Source of the DNA: a virus | IMG/VR virus record: IMGVR_UViG_3300025141_013772 | Location: 1 to 26,080 of that record | DNA length: 26,080 nucleotides | Reading direction: 5' to 3' (one strand) | Shown here: positions 5,514 through 11,361 of the stretch, piece after piece | Position numbering within the stretch: the first letter of the stretch is position 1 | Layout: every line of letters starts with the position of its first letter | The notes under the pieces: generated by a model | Told to the model about the DNA's origin: nothing | Database searches by the model: none | The model's input: only the letters and a program-made list of their open reading frames with translations | Translations under genes and position numbers: made by a program

Positions 5514-6992
5514 CTATTTTGAAGAGCCTAACCAGGCTTGAAGTCCTCGTAACCCAGTTTTCCTCTTATTAGTACTAACCATTTCATTGTATACTTCTTT
5601 TAACGTTCTTTCATCTGCTTTTTCTAATACTTCTTTTATTTCATTAATGTCTTTTTCAGGCCCAATATCTTCTTGGGGCTCAACATTTTCTTTAATTTTT
5701 ATTTTTTCAAGCATTTTCTGCTCAAGAGTTTCTTCTTCAGTTTCTTCTATATCATTGTCATTATCTATTTCGGATGTAGGCAATGTTGTATCATAAATAT
5801 TATCGGGTTCAGGAACAGATAATTCTGTTTCTAATCCTAGATCTTCTTCTTCCTCGGATTTAACAGGAACTAACATATATCCTTTTCGTCCTCTTGCCCA
5901 AACTATAGTCATATTACCTGCAACAACAAGTAATACGGCTAGTGGATCAAAAACAAATATAAGTGTTATTATAACAGCTCTAACAGCAGAGTCGAGCATT
6001 GTTCTAGCATCATCGCCGTAAATCATATCAGCAATATATTTTACAGGCCCAACATCAACTTCTATTTCTCTATACTTGCTTTCATGTTGTAATTTCGTAA
6101 CCCTTGCATTATCTGCAACAGTTTGTTCTGATTCTATAAATCCTTCAAGTTGTATAATTTTTGTATCAATATCTTCTGTTTTTAATTGTGCTTGCTGTCG
6201 TAATTCTTGTATTCGTGTGTTAACAGTTTTTATCTGAGGTGCATACTCTTTATCTATTTTGTCATAATCGTTACGTAATTGCTCACTAACTTTTCTCATT
6301 TTATCTCGTGCAACCCACGAAACGCCTCTATCTCTTTTACGTACTTTGTCTATTGCTATTTCTTTTTCTGTTTTACCTGTTTCTTCGTCAACTTTACCAT
6401 CTGGTCGTTCTTGTAATAAAGCCAAATCATTTTTAGTACGTTCTGCATATTCTGTTAATTTACTTTCTTGTACCGCAATTTGTTCATCGGCTATTACTTT
6501 TAATTGTGCTTTTTTGTCTTTAATTCTATCGTATATAATGTTTAATTGTTCTTGTTCGTTCTTAATAAGAAGGTCTACCCGAACATTTTCACCTCTATTA
6601 AGCCGGCCAATGTCGTCATTCCATCGTTGTATTTTTGCATTTGATCTTGTTAATTTTTCTGCATATACTTCGATTTGTGCAACCTCTTCTTCAGACATTG
6701 CATTTTGTTGTAGGTGTGCTTTTGAGAGGTAACCAAAAATACCCATGGAAGTTATGAGCATTAATATAACAACAGATATTGTAAGGTATGATCTTATTAA
6801 TTTAGGAATTCTAGGCCAAAATTGGTAGAGCCAACTTGCTGTAACAAGTTTACCAACTTCTAATACTGTACCCATTACTGCAATAGAAACCATTGCGCCA
6901 CTGAAGATGGCCATTAAGCCTACGATAGAATAATACGCGGCTGTTGCTGAAATACAAAGTGCGGTGAATAAAACGAAGAGAGCAAATATCAT
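5514..6992 (-). CDS. Membrane protein with a long coiled coil, unknown function
   Basis: The 492-aa protein has a hydrophobic N terminus (about 1-45, probably two spans), a further span at about 70-90, a charged coiled-coil region (about 98-310, rich in Glu, Lys, Gln and Arg), a conserved-looking GPVKYIADMIYGDDARTML stretch and another span at about 336-366 (VFDPLAVLLVVAGN). An acidic, Glu-rich tail follows, ending in a basic KRKTGLRGLQAWLGSSK. Similar membrane coiled-coil proteins occur in marine T4-like phages, with no known function. It could remodel the host membrane or be carried in the virion; neither can be chosen from sequence. It starts five bases after the preceding virion gene's stop. 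Confidence 0.8.
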   Translation of the reverse strand: MIFALFVLFTALCISATAAYYSIVGLMAIFSGAMVSIAVMGTVLEVGKLVTASWLYQFWPRIPKLIRSYLTISVVILMLITSMGIFGYLSKAHLQQNAMSEEEVAQIEVYAEKLTRSNAKIQRWNDDIGRLNRGENVRVDLLIKNEQEQLNIIYDRIKDKKAQLKVIADEQIAVQESKLTEYAERTKNDLALLQERPDGKVDEETGKTEKEIAIDKVRKRDRGVSWVARDKMRKVSEQLRNDYDKIDKEYAPQIKTVNTRIQELRQQAQLKTEDIDTKIIQLEGFIESEQTVADNARVTKLQHESKYREIEVDVGPVKYIADMIYGDDARTMLDSAVRAVIITLIFVFDPLAVLLVVAGNMTIVWARGRKGYMLVPVKSEEEEDLGLETELSVPEPDNIYDTTLPTSEIDNDNDIEETEEETLEQKMLEKIKIKENVEPQEDIGPEKDINEIKEVLEKADERTLKEVYNEMVSTNKRKTGLRGLQAWLGSSK

Positions 6993-6996
6993 TCAG

Positions 6997-7932
6997 TTAT
7001 AACGATGTCACTGTTACTTTTCCTACGGCGGCTCCGAAAGAAGCAAACATTGCCGGTGCTATTACACCATCATGATCTTTTTGATCATCGCCGGTTGGAT
7101 CAACAGATCCTAATGATCGATTATGTGTCAATATATTAGATAAAGGGCTTGCTAATATTCGTTTAATAGCGGTGTCGGGTGAATTAACTAGTGTAGTTGT
7201 TACTGCCCCGGAAGCATCTAAATATGTAGTTGGTGTCCAATTCGTTGGATAATTTACTGTGAACCTAACTTTTGTAAAATTGCCTGTGTTACCACCATCT
7301 CGTACATTATTAGCATCTACTCCTGCCCAAGTTACAGAATTGGGATTTTCTCGTTCGCTTAATACTTCAAGTATTGCACCCCATCGCATATTACCTTTTT
7401 CAAGCCTTCCATAACCTGCGGCGTCATTGATTGTTACGCTTGCTTGGGCTGTTGCTAAACTTTCAGGACATATTGTTCCATCATTATTGGCTACGTTACC
7501 TGAACAATCTATGGTTACTGCATAAGATTTTCCTGCATCACCGGCATAAGATGGTGGAGCATCTACGCATGAAATGGTACCTCCCTGGAGTGCGGAAGTA
7601 ACACCGGCTTTTGAATAATATAATGTTGAAGGAGCATCTGCGGCAACTACCCATTTTATTTCTGTACCAGCAGTTACACCAGTAGTATATGCACCTGTGC
7701 CATCGGCTGCGGTGAATAATGCTAATGTATTGCCTGTATTAGTTGAATCAGATTGATCAAAATAATATGTTGATCCTCGTTGAACTGTCATGTTTGGTTG
7801 CCTACCGTTTAGAAAACCATCAAACACAAATTTTGCTTGAGAACTAATTGTTTCTACTTTAATGTAGTTAATTACTACTTCTGCAGGGGTTACTCCTGTT
7901 ACTTGTCCCTGACTAACAAATTCTTCTGCCAT
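6997..7932 (-). CDS. Virion protein with a degenerate cupredoxin-like domain
   Basis: The 311-aa protein is rich in Gly, Thr, Ser, Asn and Ala, as phage structural proteins are. Residues about 48-125 (RGSTYYFDQSDSTNTGNTLALF, GTEIKWVVAADAPSTLYY) match a beta-sandwich module seen in marine phage fibre and virion proteins that resembles cupredoxins. The usual metal-ligand stretch after LYY (CxxHxxM-like) is absent here (LYYSKAGV), so metal binding is unlikely. The remainder carries no motif I know. A late box (AATAAATA, 7956-7963) and a GGAG ribosome-binding site precede it, which fits late expression. A tail or head-decoration role is inferred. Confidence 0.65.
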   Translation of the reverse strand: MAEEFVSQGQVTGVTPAEVVINYIKVETISSQAKFVFDGFLNGRQPNMTVQRGSTYYFDQSDSTNTGNTLALFTAADGTGAYTTGVTAGTEIKWVVAADAPSTLYYSKAGVTSALQGGTISCVDAPPSYAGDAGKSYAVTIDCSGNVANNDGTICPESLATAQASVTINDAAGYGRLEKGNMRWGAILEVLSERENPNSVTWAGVDANNVRDGGNTGNFTKVRFTVNYPTNWTPTTYLDASGAVTTTLVNSPDTAIKRILASPLSNILTHNRSLGSVDPTGDDQKDHDGVIAPAMFASFGAAVGKVTVTSL

Positions 7933-7955
7933 TATAATACTCCAATGCTTTTATG

Positions 7956-7963
7956 TATTTATT
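7956..7963 (-). promoter_or_regulatory. Late promoter box AATAAATA
   Basis: This T4-late-like box lies 24 bases before the virion gene starting at 7932. It overlaps the last codons and stop of the thermonuclease gene. Confidence 0.5.
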
Positions 7964-8315
7964 CTTTTTCTGTAAAATACTTTGTTGCATATCCTTCTTT
8001 TATCATTGTTTCATTTACGTTTACTTCTTTTCCGTCTAGGTCAACGGCATAAACATGTCCGAGAACTCTTCCAAATTTTCCTCGTTTATTTAATACTGTT
8101 CGTACTTTAAAATCTCTTGGTAATAATTCTATTAATTTATTTTTTGCTTTTATGCCTTCGTCTTTTTCTGTTGGAACTTTAGATCTTGATTGAGGTGTAT
8201 CAACGCCATATAATTTTATTCGTTGTTTTACAAAAGTTTGAAATCCGAGGTCTATGTCTGCATCAATAGTATCCCCGTCAATTACTTTTCTTAATTTTGC
8301 ATTATATTCATACAC
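7959..8315 (-). CDS. Staphylococcal-nuclease-like protein with altered active site
   Basis: The 118-aa protein has the thermonuclease core: VIDGDTIDADIDLGF (metal-binding Asp15), IKLYGVDTPQ (Asp39, Thr40), EKDEGIKAKNKL and KFGRVLGHVY (Arg83). Against Staphylococcus aureus nuclease, the position of Arg35 is Lys34 here and that of catalytic Glu43 is Gln42, while Arg87 is kept as Arg83. Catalysis may therefore be weak or altered. No signal peptide is seen, so it acts inside the cell or virion. The start is GTG at 8313-8315, one base after the upstream stop, with AGGA nearby. Related nucleases are common in marine T4-like phages. Confidence 0.85.
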   Translation of the reverse strand: MYEYNAKLRKVIDGDTIDADIDLGFQTFVKQRIKLYGVDTPQSRSKVPTEKDEGIKAKNKLIELLPRDFKVRTVLNKRGKFGRVLGHVYAVDLDGKEVNVNETMIKEGYATKYFTEKE

Positions 8316-8316
8316 G

Positions 8317-9003
8317 TTATTTGGTCCTTTTATCTAATTTATTTATATATTTAAAGATAAATTTAATTAACTTTCTAACAATTGGATCGTCGCTAGTTTC
8401 AAAACTATACAAGTATGCCTGCCAATTTGGGCTATCTTTTAATATATTTAGATCACCTTTTCTAAAAGCATCTATAATTGTGTCCTTGTCATGCTTGTGT
8501 AATAATTCTTGTGCTATGTTATAAGCATGAGCTTCTAGTTCATCTGGGTGTCCTAAATATCTCCTTTCTGCTTTGTCTTTACCTGGACCTTTATATCCTC
8601 GTTGTTGTTTATACCTTCGCTTTCGTGCTTGACCTCTATGTATTAATTCGTGACCTAAACTATCTAATATTTTTTTTACGTATTCATCAAAGCCGTCGTC
8701 GAGTAGAATAATCTTTTTTTCTTTATTGCTAAACAAAAGTTCTAATTCAACTGGTGCATTAGGATCATCTTTATCTTTATCTATATCCTGACTGTAGAAA
8801 GCATTTAAATTTTGTTCACCTGGTTTTAAATTTTCAGTTCTTGTAACTTCTACATCGATAGCAAAATCTTCTAATGGTCCTTGCAATATTGCTCCTAGTT
8901 TTTCGGGAGTCAATTTGTAACCAACAATTCCGTTTTTTACTGATAGTAATGCGTCTTTATATTTCTGTAATGGTGGCAACTTTGTAATTTCATTTATCAG
9001 CAT
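8317..9003 (-). CDS. HExxH metallopeptidase-like protein
   Basis: The 228-aa protein has HELIH at residues 118-122, the zinc-binding motif of gluzincin and related peptidases, and a downstream DELEAHA stretch (154-160) whose Glu155 or Glu157 could be the third ligand. Between them is a very basic segment (RGQARKRRYKQQRGYKG) that could bind nucleic acid. The N terminus (MLINEITKLPPLQKYKDALL) resembles the short leader sequences of other internal proteins here. It may be a virion-carried peptidase that acts on host proteins or on assembly, but no substrate can be named. Its start overlaps the upstream stop as TAATG. Confidence 0.6.
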   Translation of the reverse strand: MLINEITKLPPLQKYKDALLSVKNGIVGYKLTPEKLGAILQGPLEDFAIDVEVTRTENLKPGEQNLNAFYSQDIDKDKDDPNAPVELELLFSNKEKKIILLDDGFDEYVKKILDSLGHELIHRGQARKRRYKQQRGYKGPGKDKAERRYLGHPDELEAHAYNIAQELLHKHDKDTIIDAFRKGDLNILKDSPNWQAYLYSFETSDDPIVRKLIKFIFKYINKLDKRTK

Positions 9004-9203
9004 TAGCTAATCTCAAAAGTTTCATCTATATTTGAACCTTCAAGTTTAATATAATACCCGCCACTTTCTGTGGGACCAAATGTTGTTTTATGATCTGGTA
9101 TGCGGCCAACTACTTGCTTGAAGATATCATTAGATGCTGTTCCATTATCAGTAAAGTTATATTCTGAACACCACTGTTCTAACCATGCTCTATCGTAAGC
9201 CAT
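9003..9203 (-). CDS. 66-aa protein, unknown function
   Basis: The short protein begins MAYDRAWLEQWCSEY and has a C-terminal beta-like stretch (GGYYIKLEGSNIDETFEIS). I recognise no family. It has a strong ribosome-binding site (GAGGAGG) before the ATG and a late box 25 bases upstream, and it is coupled by TAATG to the metallopeptidase-like gene. It is therefore probably a late gene, first in a unit that continues through the metallopeptidase and nuclease. Confidence 0.7.
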   Translation of the reverse strand: MAYDRAWLEQWCSEYNFTDNGTASNDIFKQVVGRIPDHKTTFGPTESGGYYIKLEGSNIDETFEIS

Positions 9204-9227
9204 AAATCCTCCTCTAATGTATAGTAA

Positions 9228-9235
9228 TATTTATT
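9228..9235 (-). promoter_or_regulatory. Late promoter box AATAAATA
   Basis: The box lies 25 bases before the 66-aa gene at 9203 and overlaps the end of the lysin gene. It probably starts the late transcript through 9003-9203, 8317-9003 and 7959-8315. Confidence 0.5.
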
Positions 9236-9878
9236 TCAATGCTACCAGACTGCCATTTTCCCATCTATAAAATAAATGAGTATCGATTCTTACCGTTTTT
9301 ATAAATTTTTTATTTTTTGCCCATCTGGGTAAATCTATATAATTTGCATGGTAATGGGTTGCCCCTTCTGTAAAGTCAATAAACAACATGGATCTTTTTA
9401 GAAAATATTCTGCCAAGGCTTGTGAATAAACCCATGCCTTTCTATTTTTTGGTATATCAGACAAGCCATCACAATACCAACTAAACTGGCATCGATCTTT
9501 ACTAGGAAGTTTCTTTTTAAGAGTTTTGTGGTAATAGTGTTTACCTTGGTGTACCACTTGACAAATAGATCCAGGAAATCTTTCATCTGCAACTCTATTC
9601 ATGGTAACCAACATAACACCGATTTTTCCAGATAAACTTTCGTTTCGAGCTTCGTGGTAAATGTTCATAGCAAGACACTTGAGTTCACTGCTAGAAAAAA
9701 CCATAAATGTATTTCTATATTTAGGTTCTGTATGTTTTTGAATACGTTTCTTTACATCACTTATTGAGGGATAATTATGTTTCCCGGTATCACTGTTAAC
9801 AACAATTTTAATTGCTGTTGCAGTTGTTGTAAAAAAGATACAAGATAAGGCACTTAGTATTAAAGTTTTAATACTCAT
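9231..9878 (-). CDS. SleB-type cell-wall hydrolase, probable endolysin
   Basis: The 215-aa protein has a hydrophobic N-terminal segment (about 4-22, ending ATA) that looks like a signal peptide or SAR anchor, then the Hydrolase_2/SleB domain. Conserved parts are LKCLAMNIYHEARNE (about 66-80, with likely catalytic Glu76), MLVTMNRVADERFP, CQFSWYCDG and GATHYHANYIDLPRWA. Enzymes of this family cut the peptidoglycan glycan strand. An exported lysin fits a phage released through a Sec-dependent route, with the neighbouring holin-like protein. It starts after a GGAG site. Confidence 0.9.
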   Translation of the reverse strand: MSIKTLILSALSCIFFTTTATAIKIVVNSDTGKHNYPSISDVKKRIQKHTEPKYRNTFMVFSSSELKCLAMNIYHEARNESLSGKIGVMLVTMNRVADERFPGSICQVVHQGKHYYHKTLKKKLPSKDRCQFSWYCDGLSDIPKNRKAWVYSQALAEYFLKRSMLFIDFTEGATHYHANYIDLPRWAKNKKFIKTVRIDTHLFYRWENGSLVALK

Positions 9879-9942
9879 TCATTTCTCCAAAATTTTTTAA
9901 TTTGATTTGTTCCGCATAAAGTTTCCTTTAGCAAGTACGGCA

Positions 9943-9982
9943 AATCCCAGTCTAGGATCATACATGAATAAAGACTGGGATT
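9943..9982. terminator. Perfect 11-bp hairpin between holin-like and lysin genes
   Basis: AATCCCAGTCT (9943-9953) and AGACTGGGATT (9972-9982) are perfect inverted repeats with an 18-nt loop, in the 122-bp gap between the holin-like gene and the lysin. Neither side has a long U-run, so it may stabilise or process RNA rather than terminate. No other gene is seen in the gap. Confidence 0.5.
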
Positions 9983-10000
9983 ATTTAATAGAATTACTCG

Positions 10001-10228
10001 TTACTTTTTGTCGTAGATTCCCCAAAGAATCCAAAGAGCAATCAAGCCTACAAGTCCTTCTCCACCTAATGCTTTTACGAAGCTAACTACGTTACCTAGA
10101 ATGTCAAAAGGAAGGAACACTACATTTGCTCCAAAAATAATTTGAAATACAACGCCTAGCATTACAAGTGAGAGTCCTATTTCAGTGAGGCCTCTTACCC
10201 ATATAGCGATATTTTTAATAATATCCAT
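10001..10228 (-). CDS. Holin-like small membrane protein
   Basis: The 75-aa protein has two predicted membrane spans (about 14-38 and 57-72), a Gly-rich turn (KALGGEGLVG) and a charged YDKK tail. This size and layout suit a class II-type holin, and the next gene in transcription is the exported SleB lysin. No conserved holin family was recognised, so the role rests on topology and neighbourhood. An AAAGGAG site precedes the ATG and lies next to a 6-bp hairpin (GCAATT/AATTGC, 10247-10263) that could affect initiation. Confidence 0.5.
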   Translation of the reverse strand: MDIIKNIAIWVRGLTEIGLSLVMLGVVFQIIFGANVVFLPFDILGNVVSFVKALGGEGLVGLIALWILWGIYDKK

Positions 10229-10359
10229 TTAATAATCTCCTTTAAAGCAATTGTAAAAATTGCTGTCATATATTTAGTGAATTTTTTAGTATTTTTTGCT
10301 TGTTTTGGTGTATTTTAACGTATTTTTTGTATTATAAGATACTATAATGACTGGTTTTC
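10229..10359 (-). promoter_or_regulatory. AT-rich leader with repeated GTATTTT motifs and a weak late box
   Basis: This gene-free gap holds several copies of GTATTTT (as read on plus; two are GTATTTTTTG), a weak late-like box ACTAAATA (minus, 10271-10278) 43 bases before the holin-like gene, and a hairpin beside its ribosome-binding site. No ORF of note is present. Confidence 0.35.
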
Positions 10360-10644
10360 TTATGTTTTTGCATAAATGCTTTTTTTAACAGCATCTATTC
10401 CTTTAATGCTTTTTTCAACAGCATTTATTGCTTTTAAATATTCTTCTTTATTTTCGGCTATATTGTCTGCGTTAGATAAACGAAATTTTAAATCTTTCAA
10501 AGTTAAAGACGTCTTGGCGAAAGTGAAACTGTTTTTCCATTCCATAACGGCTTTAACAATAGGTTTTTGTAAATCATATACAATTTTTATTCGTATAAAA
10601 TACGGGTCCAATTCATCTAACCTTTGATAGGTTATACCTATCAT
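10360..10644 (-). CDS. 94-aa protein, unknown function
   Basis: The protein is mostly helical and basic, with a near-repeat in its C-terminal third (INAVEKSIKGIDAVKKSI) that looks like a short coiled coil. The N-terminal half (YQRLDELDPYFIRIKIVYDL) is mixed strand and helix. I recognise no family. It has a weak ribosome-binding site and lies alone between the terminator at 10699-10727 and the holin leader, so no function can be drawn from its neighbours. Confidence 0.55.
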   Translation of the reverse strand: MIGITYQRLDELDPYFIRIKIVYDLQKPIVKAVMEWKNSFTFAKTSLTLKDLKFRLSNADNIAENKEEYLKAINAVEKSIKGIDAVKKSIYAKT

Positions 10645-10698
10645 ATTTCTTATTTTGTTAGATTTAATAGAGTATATGTAATACCTATTTTTATTGAG

Positions 10699-10727
10699 GG
10701 AGTTATTGTTTTCACATATAACTCCCG
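10699..10727 (-). terminator. Hairpin terminator after the tmRNA/76-aa gene unit
   Basis: GGGAGTTAT (10699-10707) and ATAACTCCC (10719-10727) form a perfect 9-bp stem with an 11-nt loop, 11 bases after the stop of the 76-aa gene. On the minus strand it is followed by TCAATAAAAATAGG, so the U-run is poor. Confidence 0.65.
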
Positions 10728-10738
10728 TTTAAAGTTAC

Positions 10739-10969
10739 CTACTTCTTCTCTACAAATTCGTAGAGCTCAGTGGCCTTAGTCTTAATATCATCAATGCTAT
10801 ATGACTTTGGCTGAAGTTCTTTCCAAAACTCCATAGTTGCGGTACCGTTATCTATTGCTAGAGACCAAGCATCCGTAACAAATTGCTCTTGTCTTGCTGT
10901 TTGTTCTTGAAGATAGCCTTGGGCCATTTCAAGTAATTTGAACCTAAGTTCGAATGGATTACTAGACAT
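10739..10969 (-). CDS. 76-aa conserved phage protein, unknown function
   Basis: The protein starts MSSNPFELRFKLLEMAQGYL and is helical throughout, with a Trp (MEFWKEL) and a SIDDIKTKATELYEFVEKK tail. Small proteins with this kind of N terminus occur in marine T4-like phages, where I know of no assigned role. The start at 10969 is preferred over a longer frame to 11023 because AAAGGAG precedes it and the longer version would begin inside the tmRNA. It lies directly downstream of the tmRNA coding piece, so it is probably read on the same transcript. Confidence 0.8.
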   Translation of the reverse strand: MSSNPFELRFKLLEMAQGYLQEQTARQEQFVTDAWSLAIDNGTATMEFWKELQPKSYSIDDIKTKATELYEFVEKK

Positions 10970-10999
10970 AATTTTCTCCTTTATGTGTGTCTGTGTGTA

Positions 11000-11335
11000 A
11001 TGGAGGGATTCTTCTGTTCCCAAGTGATCCCCCGGAGGACAATCCTCTAACTCGGCTACTGACTATGCGGCAAGCATAACCTGTGCAGATGTATAATCGT
11101 TATTATTTGCGATTAAGTTTAATGTCGTCTCGTCTTTGCTTCCCACGGTGTCGAAATCTATTTCACCCCCATCAAAGAATTACATGTTATAATTAAGATA
11201 AAACCATGCTATACCCATTCCTAATATTGTCAGAGTAAAAAACCATGTTAATACTTTATCCATATAATCCTTTGGTGGAGGTGATGGGAATCGCACCCAT
11301 GTCCAGTCGCTTTCAACATAGAGTCTTAAACAACA
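11000..11335 (-). ncRNA. ssrA: Circularly permuted two-piece tmRNA
   Basis: In transcription order the locus holds an acceptor piece (about 11335-11273) ending in a T-arm (ATGGG-TGCGATT-CCCAT), CACCTCC, discriminator A and encoded CCA; a spacer (11272-11171); then a coding piece (11170 to about 11000) starting GGGGGTG and a GATTTCGAC D-arm region. GGGGGTG pairs with CACCTCC, including the G3-U wobble needed by alanyl-tRNA synthetase. The tag frame (11110-11063) reads ANNNDYTSAQVMLAA then stop, preceded by TTAATC as resume context. Helix GAGGA-TTG-TCCTC and a long GGGGGAT/ATCCCTC pairing follow. The outer ends of both pieces are approximate. The order matches alphaproteobacterial tmRNAs, which are cut into two RNAs. 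Tandem late boxes precede it. Confidence 0.93.
11180..11263 (-). CDS. 27-aa membrane peptide inside the tmRNA intervening segment
   Basis: Between the CCA end of the acceptor piece and the 5' end of the coding piece is a 27-codon ORF (ATG 11261-11263, TAA 11180-11182). An AAGGA site overlaps the end of the acceptor CCA. The peptide starts MDKVLTWFF, continues hydrophobically with a GMGIAWFYL stretch and ends NYNM, so it is a single membrane span with a charged N terminus. The ORF fills most of the spacer removed during tmRNA maturation. Its reality is inferred from the ribosome-binding site and its composition; it could be chance in an AT-rich spacer. Confidence 0.45.
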   Translation of the reverse strand: MDKVLTWFFTLTILGMGIAWFYLNYNM

Positions 11336-11339
11336 ATAG

Positions 11340-11361
11340 TATTTATAAAATAGTATTTATA
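11340..11361 (-). promoter_or_regulatory. Tandem TATAAATA late promoters for the tmRNA
   Basis: Two perfect T4-late boxes (11354-11361 and 11340-11347), each within a repeated TATAAATACTATT unit 14 bp apart, precede the tmRNA. The first box contains the TAA stop of the 712-aa gene. A start a few bases after the second box would lie at about 11334, at the inferred 5' end of the acceptor piece. Confidence 0.65.

Noticed and set aside
7597-7640. A metal-binding cupredoxin site in the 311-aa virion protein.
   Set aside because: The expected Cys and His after LYY are replaced, so only the fold resemblance is kept.
9897-9917. A six-codon ORF (ATG CGG AAC AAA TCA AAT TAA) with an AAAGGA site upstream of the lysin.
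   Set aside because: Too short to support; no attenuator structure pairs with it, and chance is likely in AT-rich sequence.
10281-10340. Repeated GTATTTT motifs upstream of the holin-like gene considered as a CRISPR or iteron array.
   Set aside because: Copies are short, unevenly spaced and explained by AT-rich composition; there are no regular spacers.
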